NCBI GenBank assembly: GCA_910588875.1
Contig: CAJURT010000002.1
Coordinates: 62,001 to 126,000, forward strand
DNA from: an uncultured Lachnospiraceae bacterium
GTDB taxonomy: Bacteria; Bacillota; Clostridia; Lachnospirales; Lachnospiraceae
Reading direction: 5' to 3'
DNA length: 64,000 nucleotides
Shown: piece after piece, positions 34,443 through 46,400 of the stretch
Layout: every line of letters begins with the position of its first letter
Position numbering within the stretch: the stretch's first letter is position 1
The notes under the pieces: model-generated
Seen by the model: only the letters and a program-made list of their open reading frames with translations
Told to the model about the DNA's origin: nothing
The model's database searches: none
Translations under genes and position numbers: made by a program

Positions 34443-37400
34443 CCTGCTTTTCTTTCTTTGCTCTTTTTCTTATTCGAATCCCATTTATTATAGCGAATCT
34501 TCTTTGTTTTGTCATCCGAATTGCAAAAAATGCAAAAGCAGCCCCAAAAAATGACAGGAAAAACAAACACCGATACCATCTGCCTTGTGACCTGTCCCCT
34601 GCCAATGCAAGGTTCAGTACCCTTCCATTTATCTGGTCAGACAGATTTCCGGCCCCCTTTGGCACCCCGGAATCATACAGTGCTGTAATGCGCCCTGGTT
34701 TTTTAGGTTCTTCCGGCCTAAGATCCGGAGGGTTGGTTGTCTTTTCTTTCCTCTTGCCAGGATTGTCTGGCGGCTCCTGGTCCTCTTCCCGTTTATTTTC
34801 AAACACCAGCTTCAGCAGTTCTGCTTCCTTTGGCACCCAAAATCCTAGCCTCTTTGCCTTTTGGTATCCTTCTGGCGCCCGTTGTTCCCACAAAAAGTAG
34901 TTCTCTCCTGCTTCCAGCTTCCCGATGACCATGTGGCTCTCCTTCCCGGAAACCCACTGTTCCACCAGCCTTCCTTTTACATCCCGGATCTGCAGCAAAG
35001 CCCCTTCTAACGCCTCCCCGGAATCAGCATCTGTTTTCAAAACCGAAACCCTGGTCTTTTTGTTCCTTATCACAATATTATCTTCTCTCCCATCCTGGCT
35101 CATGCTGAATGGGACATCCTCCGTATAGGCATAGCCCGGAGCCGGTTTTATCTCATGCAGCAGATATTTTTTCCCCGCACACAGCTGTCCGAAAATCCTG
35201 GTCGGTTCCCTTCCTGATACAAAAACCAATTCTTCCCCCTTCTTAAACCGTTCTCCGTCCCCTGCGGCTGTCACCGGCGCCCCATCCGGATTCAGGATCT
35301 GCAAAAGCGCACCTTCCACCGGGCTGTTGTCCCCGTCGCCGGATATTTTGTGCACGAAAAGCTTCGTGTCCCCATCCTTCATGATTACCTGTTGGCAAGC
35401 CCCGTTTTGCGGTACGGTAAACCAAATTGCATCTGCCCGGATAAACCCGTCACAGGGCTGTTCCTCTTCCCACCGGTAAGTCTCCCCCGGCTTTAACACC
35501 CCTTCCAAAACATAAGGCTCTTCTCCCGATATCCAGGCGGCCAGTTCCTCACCATTTCGGTCTTTCAGGTTCATATGGCATCCGGCCAGGTTTCTTCTGC
35601 CGCTCATATCTGTCTTTGTAAAACAAACCTTCGTCTTTTTGTCTGCCGCTACCACACAGCTGTTGGATTCCTGCCCGCAAAAACCAAACTGAAGCCGGTT
35701 GCTCTCCAGGCAGGTTCCGTCTGAAAACATGGTATACTCGGTCAGTACATTGTTTTCCTCTTCCTTTATCTGCCCCGGCGCAAGGTAAACCGTCGTTTCC
35801 TGAAGCGCTTCACTGACCAGGAATGAGGCAAATTCCACCCCTTTTTCATCCTTTAACACAACCAGTACCTTCTCCGCCTCCCTGCCAGGGATATGGCAAA
35901 CCCCATCTTCCCCAAAATAAAGCGCCTCTGTCCTCCTGCCCGTTATATCCGAGGAACCATCGCTATAAAATGTCTTCTCGGTTATGGTATAAACCTGCCC
36001 GTCTTCCCATCCTTTATCCAGGCAAAGCAGATAGCCGTCCCTGCTCCCGATCCAAGATTTTAAGGATTCTCCTGACCGGCCTGACAATTCGTACCTGACC
36101 TGAACCGGATAGCGGCCTCTCACCGTCACTGACCCGGCCCCGTTGCCGTCTGGATGTGAGGGATCCCCCTTCATATGAAAGGTAACCGTATTGAGGCGGC
36201 TGCTGATCCCTGCCAGCATTCTTCCGTCCTTTGACATGGTAAGGATTAATGGCTCCATCTGGCTATAGCCCTCCGGGGCCAGCAATTCCTTCAGAAGATA
36301 ACTCCTCCCGGCAACCAGACCTTCAATTATATGCCTTTCCCCCTCCGTCACCCAAACCACCCTGGGAGATTCCTCGTCATATAGGATCTGGCCTTTCTCA
36401 TCCCTTCCGGTTATTTCATATAGCGCCAGCTTAGCACCAGTTAAGAAATGTCCTGCCCCCTCTCCCACAAGATCAAAATCCTGTTTTCCGATAGCAACTC
36501 TTGTCCTGCCATCTGTCACAGTAATCTGCTTTTCTGCCTTCTCCCCCGGCCCATAGGAAATTTCATTCCTGCTTGGTTCAAACTCCCATGTAAATATCCT
36601 TGTGTTTACTGCATATCCCTCCGGAGGCGCCACTTCCCTCAGCCTGTACTCATATGGCTCAAGCCTGCCGTCTTCCTTTACTTCGCCCACTGGCAAATGG
36701 TCCACCCGGACAAACCCGCCATCGCCACTGACTGTTTTTTCCAGCACAGGGGTTCTTCTGTCCGATTTCCGGTACGCCTTCAATTCATACACAGCCCCTT
36801 CCAGCTGCTTTCCGCCGGTATCCGTCTTTTCCACCTCCAGCCTTCCTTCTGCCGGACGGTTATAAACCCGTACCACCTTGATTTGTTCCTGCTGCTGGTA
36901 TTCAATCCTCACCGGTTCCATCGTGGTATAGTAATCCGGGCATTTCCGTTCCCTCAGCCAATAAACGCCGTCCTCCAATCCCTGGATTTCATGAGGTTTC
37001 CTGTCTCCTGCCCCATATCCGGGCAGCAGTTTTCCGTTTACATAATCCTGATCTGTATATACGCCGTCACTGCCGCTGGTCCATTCCTCCTCCAAATATG
37101 TCTGATCCGGAAGGAAACTCCCATCCTCTGCTGCACGGTACAGTTCCATACAGGCACCGGCAAATTCCCCTGGCACTCCCTCTGCCTCTTTCGAAATATA
37201 TATCTTCCCTTTCTGGTTTTCCACGCTGAAGCGTTGGACATCCCTGGTATCTGACACCTCAACCACCCGGTCGGCGGCCTTCGAATATCCTTTGGGCGTG
37301 TTTGTCTCCCTTAGCAGATACTTGCTTCCCGCTGGCAAATAGTCTATCCGGCGGACTCCATCTAAGGTCACATAAGAACATGCATAGGAATTCACCCAGG

Positions 37401-40400
37401 GAAGCTTCCGGTAATCAAACTGATATTCAAAAGAGTCTTCCCCTGATATGGTAATGCGGATTTGCCTTCCGTCCTCCATGCCAAACAACAACACCGCCGA
37501 TAGGGGATGCCGGGTCTTTTCCCCGCCGCTGACAGACGCATCCAGGGAACTGGCCTCCATGTACTTTGCCACATGACGGCTCCCTCCTTGTTCCCATTGC
37601 ACCGTTGTGCCTTCCTCAGTCCCAAAATCCCGGTACATGGCCTCAAAAGCCTCCATAAAACCACGAAACTCCTCCCTGTCGCTGCTGACCCAGCGATCTA
37701 CAACCTGGTCCGGGCCATAAACCGGCTCTTCCTCCTTACTTGTCTCATAATTACCGATTTCATACAGCACAAATTCAGCGCCGCCAAGAATTTTTTTCTC
37801 CCTGCCCTCCCAGACATATTTCTCAAACTCCACCTTCGTATGGTCATTACACAGAAAAAACGTCTGCACCTCAGGCACCGTGCCAATCTCCACTGCTTTC
37901 GGCTCACCGGTGACAAATCCCGAAGGGGTTTTGGTCTCCTCCAGAAGATAGGTTCCTGCCGGAATACCTTCCACATAGACAGGAACCGTCCCGGTAACCC
38001 ATTCAGCTTTCACTCTCTGCTGCTTTCCTGCCCGGCTGTCCGTTGTTTCGTATTCCAAAGGCACGTCTTCTGTTTTTTCCAGGTAATATCCGCCTGGCGA
38101 TTCCGGGCTGTATATTTTTTTCGCTTTAAATAAAGCAACCTTTGCTCCGAAAACCAGGCCCCTTCCATAGCTGCCACCCTTTTCTGTCAGTTTTCCCTGA
38201 TCCCATGAGGATCCATCCTCCCTTTGCTCCAGAACACGGAATTCATGGTTTTCTGTGCTGTCAATCTTGGCAATCTCTATTTTAGTTGTTTTATCTACCA
38301 TAGACACATCATGCATATCCGCAGTTTCCCTGATAATGACCCCCACCGGCATCCCCTTCAGGTATCCGGCAGGGCTTTCAAGTTCTTCCATGATATAATT
38401 TCCCACCGGCAGGCGTTTCAGGATATCCGGCTGTCCGTCACTCTCTTCAAAAACAAAGGGATCATTTGGAGTCCGGTCGGAACTTGTCCAGCAGTTCTCC
38501 AGTATATACCCTTCCCCCTGGCGGTGATAAAGTTTTCTCTGGCTATCGTATAAAGGTTTCTTTCCGTTAATGCTGTACCCATTGCCATTGTACCTTTCCA
38601 GGTTATCAGAGTTTTGATAACGCACAAAATCGCCGTTGCGGTCATAAAGTTCTGTGCCCTTACTATAGCTTTCTTTGCTTTTCTGATAGTATATAGGCAG
38701 TCCAAAGCTGTCATAAACCGGGTTCTGTTTTCCGGCAAAGCTTCCGTTATTGTCATCTGTCAGCACTTCACCGTTTAAATTCTGCCCATGCCTGTTTGTA
38801 TTTACCGTTGTCTCCCTATGGCTTTCCCCGCTCCCCTCTGCTTCCCAGGTCCCCGTAAGAAACCCGGATTCTGTATGGCGGTAAGACGGACGGTTCTTTT
38901 CTGGAATTTCCCGGCCGGAATGGTTCACCACTTCCAAAATTTTTTCTTCTTCGTAACCATACTGGTTCTCGCCCACCGTTGCCGGCCGGGAAGTTGTGAC
39001 TTTATCGCGGGCAACCGTATTGCCATATTCGTCCTTATGGATCTTAACTGCCCATACCATCACCCTTCCCTCTGTGTCCCCCGGCACCGGGACATAGGCC
39101 ATTCCTGTATTCGGATCTATCCGGCAGTCCCGGTTCCCATCCCGGTCCAAATGATAGATAAGGGTTTCCTTGTCTGCTGTCAGCCGTTTGTCCAGGGAGG
39201 AATAGGAAAGTTTTGTAAAATCCCCTCCCACAAACTCTAAAAACGGCCGCGCTGCCTGAAATCCAAACAAAGAATGCTCTGTGTCCGTCCGTCCAAAGTT
39301 TGCCTTTTCCGACTCTGCCTGCGCCAGCGGCACCTTATTATGGTTCCGGTCATATCCCATAACCAGAACACGGCCATCTATCCTTTCCCTGGATGTCACT
39401 TCCAGGTTCCCCAGGTCATAATACAAAATATCCTGTTCTTTTTTGCCCTTCTCCTGCCTCACATACATCCGTATAACATTGTTGGCAGAATTGCGGATAA
39501 CCCTGAGACCCTCAAAGGCATGGTCCTGGGTGTCGCCAGAGGGCTCTAACACCACGGATTCAAATAACGCCAGCCTGGCTCCGGCCACATAAGGATTTTC
39601 ATCATCTGCTGTCCCCAGTGTCCGTGTCACATATCCATATCCGGCAAACACAGAACCTTCAAAAGCAATTTCAACCTGCTCTCCTGCCCCTTTTCTTGCT
39701 GCAAGGTATTCCAGCGTGCCCTTTCTCCAGGCATACCCTAAATATTGGCCGTTTTTGTATGCATAAATATAATCCGGATTATTCCCGATATCCACCAGCC
39801 TTCCGTCAATCCTCCCGCTTACCTTGTAGGTAACCGTCTTATCTGCAGTGGTGTTTGCTGTATGTATGCTGGCCTCCTTTTTCTTTTCAACCGTCAGCCT
39901 GATGGGAGGATTTTCCACATAAACCCGTGCTGTTGCATCTTCCCCCCGGGTCTGGAACCCGGAGGCTCCCTCTTTGGAAGATCCTTCCTCATAGACTGCT
40001 GCCACCACCCGTCTGTCTCTGTTCCCTTCTTTGTAGTAAGTTACTTTATCAGAATAAATCTCTAACGCAACAGGCCTGCTCCTCACATAGCCGGAAGGCG
40101 GCTTCTCCTCACAGATTACATATGCCCCTGCCTCCAAAGGCTGCCGGGTTTCCAGATACCCCACTGTCTGCTGCTGACGGACTGGCAAGTGGCCATCCCC
40201 CTCTTCCCTCATCAGCCCATCCAATACCGTGGAATACGATGCCAATACTTCTGTCTTTCGGTTCCTCCCAGTCCTCTGCATAATCCTTCCGCTTTCCTCA
40301 CAAACTGGTGTCCCGGCTAAAACCAACCCGGTATAGAGATTACCCGGCCCGTTCTCCTTCCCAAACAGCCGGTCTAACAAGGATGTTTTCCTGGCCATCG

Positions 40401-43400
40401 GACGGATGTCCACTGCCCCCATGGATTCTAAAAATCCCAGGCTTCCGGAAATAACGGTATCCTTTTCATAGAAGCATACCCTTCCGCTCCCATCCTCCGA
40501 ATCCTCACGTTTTGCAGCATAAACAGCAAACACTGCACTGTCATGCAGAATGTTCTCATGTGTCTCGCTGTCCAGCTTTTCCAGCCGCAGCCTTGCTTTG
40601 AAAATCCGGTTATTGAAGCCCACATTGCAATAGCCTTCCGGCTCCGTTACCCCCCATGGAACCAGCATGGGGGCATAGTTCCCGCCATAGGCTGTCTGCA
40701 TGCCCTGCATTACCCCACCATCTTCCGTCCCTTCCTTTTCTGAAACGGAACTGTACCGATACCTGCTGGCAATCCCTCTGCGCCCGGACTGCCCTTCCGA
40801 CAAGTAATAATCCACACTATGATCCGTCCTTTTGTCCTGTCCATTATAATAATTTTTATATGGCCGGTATTCGCTTTGTGTCAGGGCAAAATAATCCCCT
40901 TTCCCGGCTGCCGCCGGTACCCCATTTGCAATCAGGCCGATATCCATGCCATATTTATATATTTCAAAATCCCCATGGTGGTTGTGTGCCAGGATCTTAT
41001 GGTTTTCCTGGTTAAAACGGATCTTATACCGGCGCTCCATCTCCTCCTGTGCCAGGGAAGGGCTATAGCGGTAATCAACGCTGAATGGCCCAAAGGTCCC
41101 AGGAGAATCCTCATTTCCGTAAACCGAGGGCAGCACCACTTCTTTCGGCTCGTCTGTCCGGTAATGCTTGTTCCTAAAGTCGTTTCTGTTCTGCTTATAT
41201 TCCATGCCCGCATATTTGGGCTGCTGTTCCACTATTACATAGGTTCCATAGGGCAGATAGGAAGAGATTCCATAATAAAACTCCCTTCCCCCGTCCTCCC
41301 CCAAAAGTTCTGCTGAGACTGTCGTCCGGTCTTTATCACTGCCTCCCCCAACTCCATCCCAGCAGACTGCATATATCTCATCCAGATCATAGGAAAAAAA
41401 CGGCTTCAGGTAATTCTCCGCCTTTTGGATTGCCTCCCATAAGGCCTGGTCATAGAGTTCATCCGGGTAAGATACCGATCCGGCTTTTGCCTCCTGCTCA
41501 CTGCCATCTTCCGTCGGCCTTATCTGCTTTTTCACTTCCTCCTCCAGATACCAGTCGATGGCAAACTGGCGTACCTGGTCAGATACCCTTGCATTGCCGA
41601 GAGTCTCTTCCCTCCGGTTCCCCTTATTGCCGATGGGGCGCCAGCTAGTGTAAGATGGCGCCCCGTCATCCCATTTGTCCTGGTTGGCTACAGCAATTGC
41701 ATCAAAAAACTTCCGGTAATTATAGCTTTTTGCCAACCGGCTATCCCCTCCGCCCTCCTCTTCCTCTGATCTCTCCAAAATTGCCGTATAGCCAGGGTTG
41801 GCATCATTTTTGATTTCTCCTTCCTCATAGCCATAGAGAAGCCCGTTTGCAATCACGGCATCCCGGGAATCTGCGTAGAGAGGACTTGTACTGTGCAGCA
41901 CTTTTGTATAAATTTTCCGCACAAGTTCCGGAAACCTCCTGTTTTCTTCCATCACCTCCCCTGCCTCCCGTTCCTGCCCACACCGGTCCAGCCATACCAC
42001 ACTCCCGTCCTCCCCCCGGTAAAGCCTTTCCAGATTGGATTTTAAATACGCCCGGAAACGGAAATTCCCCATACGCCCGTCTTCAATGCTTTTCTGCACC
42101 TTGATCTTTTGCAGGATGGCACGTTCCAGAACCTGCAAGGGAGCCTGGCCGGTCCCTGCATCCTCACTGATAAAATCCTGGCCCGGATATGCCAGCACCA
42201 CGGGCCGGACGTAGCTTCCCGAAAGGTTCAAAGATGGCGCAGCCGTTACGGCCGGGCTTCCCCCTTTTCCGGTAAAACGGTTTCCGTAGCGGACCGTCAC
42301 CAGAATTTCCCCCTCTGCCGGAATCCGGCCCGGAGATAGGTGAAGTTTCCAGGTCCCTGCCTGGTCATCATACTGCGCCTCTATCCCTTCATAGGAAACG
42401 GTTTCCATAACCTGATAGCCTGACCGTTCCACATAGCGGACATTTTCTTTCTGATATATGCTTCCATCCTCCGCCCGCAGGAATTCCCCTTCCCCATAGG
42501 CCCAATAGGTTTCGGTCTCCCGGGCACTCACATATGGCCATTCTGAAAGTTCCCCGTAACCGCCCGCTTCCCATACATCCGGCTTCTCATTGGGAATACG
42601 CACCCAATGGTATCTGTTGTCTCCTCTCTCATAATCTTCCCTTAAAAACCCCGCCAATGGATATCCCCGGTACAGGTATCCAACCACACCCTCCTGGTCA
42701 CCGAGAGGATATCTCACATAAAAATTTTGATCCGGGGCACTAAATACCACATCTTGTACTACCCCTTCTTTCATAAAGGAATACCGGAAAACAACATAAT
42801 TTTCACCATTGCGGCTGATGATCCGTTCCATGGATGCCGCATTAAAAGCCGGGCAATCCTCCCTTTCCAGAAAATCATATACTTCCTGTGCCCATAAACT
42901 GCTGTCTTTCCCTAATTTTATAAGAAAATATGGGGCGTCCCTCCCTGGCAATTCCATTCCGATCTCTGCCAGTGCCTCATTGCATTCCCTCAGAAAGACC
43001 TCCGGCTCCCTCCCCTCTATGCCTGTCAGTTCAGGAATAAACTGCTGGTTAAATGTGGGGATTATGCCATTGCTCCCTGTCCGGAAAACCTTCTCCGGAG
43101 CCAGGCTGGCCTCTTCTACGTTTTTGACTGTAACGCTGTCTCCACATGGAAGTTGAATAATATCTCCCATCTTTGCTTCCACGCTTTCGCCGTTGATGAG
43201 GACTTGTGTCCCGCAAACTGCCTCCACCGGTTCATAATAAAATTCTTCCTCCTCCCATTGCCGGTACACATCCTTCCTTCCCGTTGTGGTCAGCCAAAAG
43301 GAAGGCTCAGAGAGCGGATCCACATTTTTCGCATAAAGGTCAACGCCAAAGTCTGTCCCTCTTGCCAATAGCCGGATCTCTGTTACCGTTTCCTCTCTCC

Positions 43401-46400
43401 CGCTATCTTCAATAAACCGTACATTTCCCTCCACCTTCCCCACCTGGACCGTGCCGCCCGTCTTTTGTTCCCCTCCCGCCATCCAGCTGCTGCGGTTGGA
43501 GATATCTGCCTCAGCACCATAAACGGAAAGTTCATATCCCTCTGACCGTGTCAGTTCTTGTACATAATACGGTCCTAAAAGCAGGGGCCTTCCAATCCAG
43601 CAGTTTCCGTTGGCAGACTGATTATCCGAGATAGGATAATTCCAACGCCCTCCCCGGTTCTCATTCGGATTACTGCTATATTTTTGAATTGTCTTTGTGT
43701 ACTCATTCTCCGGCCCGGAAAACCCGTCTGCAGCCGTTTTCCCCAGCTGATAATCATATTTTGTCCCCGGAGCCTCTGTAATTGCCATAAAGGATGCATC
43801 GCCATTTTTATCTGTTGCAGCGACTGCTACCAGGTTCCCTTCCTTAAAGACCACGCCTGTCTTCCCATCCGGATGAACCAAATCCCCGGCAGCAAACAAT
43901 CCATAGACTGCCCCTTCCAGGGTTCCGTCCCCCTGGGTATCCCCATAAGAACTATAGCTTGCATCCTCCCCCTTTGCCAGGAGCAGATCCCGCTTATTGA
44001 TATGGATCTCCCCTTCCGTCCGGTGATCATACAATTCAAATGTCCAGTCCGCGCCTCCCTGGCCAGTATAATCCGGATCCGCCAAAGCAACAGGCGCCAG
44101 GCGGGAAGGGATAAACTTAACCTGGTTCCGGGCCTGGTATGGATTGTTCAAACGCCCCTTGCCCCTATCCAAAGGGCTTTCCGTATTTTCAGATAATCTT
44201 TCCCCTGCGATACGGACGATCCCGGGAAGGATGCAGGCTTCCTTTCCATTAGACGGGCTGGCCTCATCATATTCCTCCCACTCCTCAGCATCCCCGTCTT
44301 CATCCAGGATCCATATGTGATCCGGATCGATTTCTTCTGTGGCTTCGTCTGCGTTGCTGCCGCTGGCAACTGCAGCAGTCTTCGTTTCCATGTCCTTCCT
44401 TTTCCTTTCTTTTGTCTTTTCCTCTGTCTCCTCTTCCTCCTCTTCCGGCGATTTTGTCCCTTCCGGTATTTCTGTCTCTTCCTGCCTTTTTGTTTCTTCC
44501 GGCACTTTTGCTTCTTTTTCCCTTTCTGTTTCCTTTGCCGTTTCTTCTTCTGCCGTTTCTTCTGCCACTTCTTCTCCTGTCGTTTCTTCTGCCGCTTCTT
44601 CTCCTGTCGTTTCTTCTGCCGCTTCTTCTCCTGTCGTTTCTTCTGCCGCTTTTTCTTCTGTCTTTTCTTCTCCTGCCGTTTCTTCTGCCTCTTCCAGCGT
44701 ATCTGCTTCCTCTGCCTTTCCTTTTCCTCCTCTTTCTTCCTCTATAGTTTCCATCCTTTCATTCCTGCCATCTGCCTCCTCCCCTTCATCCCAACCCTCT
44801 CTTCCGGAAATCTCCTGTGCCAGGGCATAATACTGGCTGGAATGGACGGTCACGGTTTCTACCGGAATCGTGTCTGCATGGATCCCGTCAAACACATTTT
44901 CAAATGGATCATGGATTTGTTCCTGGTTGTGGAGGATATATCCTGGCCTTGCCGCCAACTCCCTGGCCGAATAATCATAAGTTAGGGATACAAATTCTTC
45001 ATAATGCCGGTTACGGTCTGACAAAAGTTCCTGTGCCCCTCCGTGTAAAGAATGGAAAAATCCTCCTTCTGAAACCAGTTCCTCACAGATGCGGATTTGC
45101 CTCTCATATTCCTCCACCTCTTCCTCATCCTCCGGATCCGGTTCCGGATGCCCGCCGCAATATCCCTTGGTATAGGAGTAATATTTCACATCACGGTGGG
45201 CACGGGAACCGGACGGCTGCAGCTGGCCGCTTCCCGGGGAACTGGCCTCCACCAGCCAGCCATCCCGGTCTGTCACCTCCTGATCCTTTCTGCAGGGGTC
45301 AGGGTCCCCGTTATCCCTATAGGGGCTATCCCATCCCTGCCAGCGCAAAAACTGGCTTCCCCTGCCATTGTCCCAATTATCATCCTCCAGCACACTTCCT
45401 TCCAGCTGCCCGTCGTCAAAAGCTTCCAGGATATCAAACCATGCATTCTCCAACGGCTTTCCCGTCTCCGCATCCATTTTCCTAAGATTCACCACATAGT
45501 CAGCCTGCCAGCGTTCCGTATGCTTGTATCTTGACACAGAGGAATTCCCCCACTCCGGATGCCATGACCCTTCCCCGGTTTCCGGGTTTCCCACCACAAT
45601 ACGGAACCCGTCTTCCAAATTGGCAAGCAGGTTTCCCTGAGCAAATGTCAGGCTCCAGCGGCCGCCTATTTTCACCGGCATATGGAATTCCCGCACGCTT
45701 TCCTTCCCGATGGTTTTCCGGATAATGCCATTGGAATTCTCCAGGTTAATCTCAGCAATCCCCTTCTCCTCGTCGATCTGTCCGCTTGGAGAATAAAAAT
45801 CTATGGTGTCCTCTCTCATTTTGTAATTCCAGTCTCCGTGCATGGTAATCGAAGCCGCTGTGAAAAATCCCTTTGTCTCCCCGTTCATGGGATACCTGGC
45901 ATGGTACATGCTGTCCTCTTCCAGGGAAACCACAGGGCGAAAGAAATATCCGGTGTCCGAAGATGCCACACAGTCGGCTGCCAGCCTGGCCGTATTCCAA
46001 ACAGCCCGGAAAAATGTTTCCATATCTGCCATCATCTCTTCATACACCTGGGTACTCCCCAATCCGGAAGGGTTATACCTGTTAGCGATCTGTGTTGCAT
46101 GCTGGCGGTACATCCCCCAATCATGGGCAAAATCCCCTGTGAATTTTGCCTCCTCAGACAGGGTGCAAAAACTTTGCCCCAGGTAATAATCCGCCGTCCC
46201 AACCACCGGGTCGGAGTTGACGGTCCCTTGGTATGACCTGTGATTTGCGGCATAGGCCATAATCAGGAAATTCAGCCTCTGGCAATATTCGTCCGCCGTA
46301 TTGTTTTTGATAAAGGAAGGGAGATTCTGCAACGTATAGGGTTCCCTTTTTATATACCAAACCGCACTGGTTTCCATCGTGGTATTGGGATTTTCCGCCA

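Noticed and set aside
44561..44641. CRISPR-like repeat array
   Set aside because: The 27-bp units are contiguous with no spacers and are in frame with the adhesin coding sequence.
44317..44985. Long + strand reading frame, Phe/Cys-rich
   Set aside because: It is antisense to the Glu-rich stalk of the giant adhesin; reversed GAA/GAG codons automatically give such frames. No ribosome-binding site was seen.
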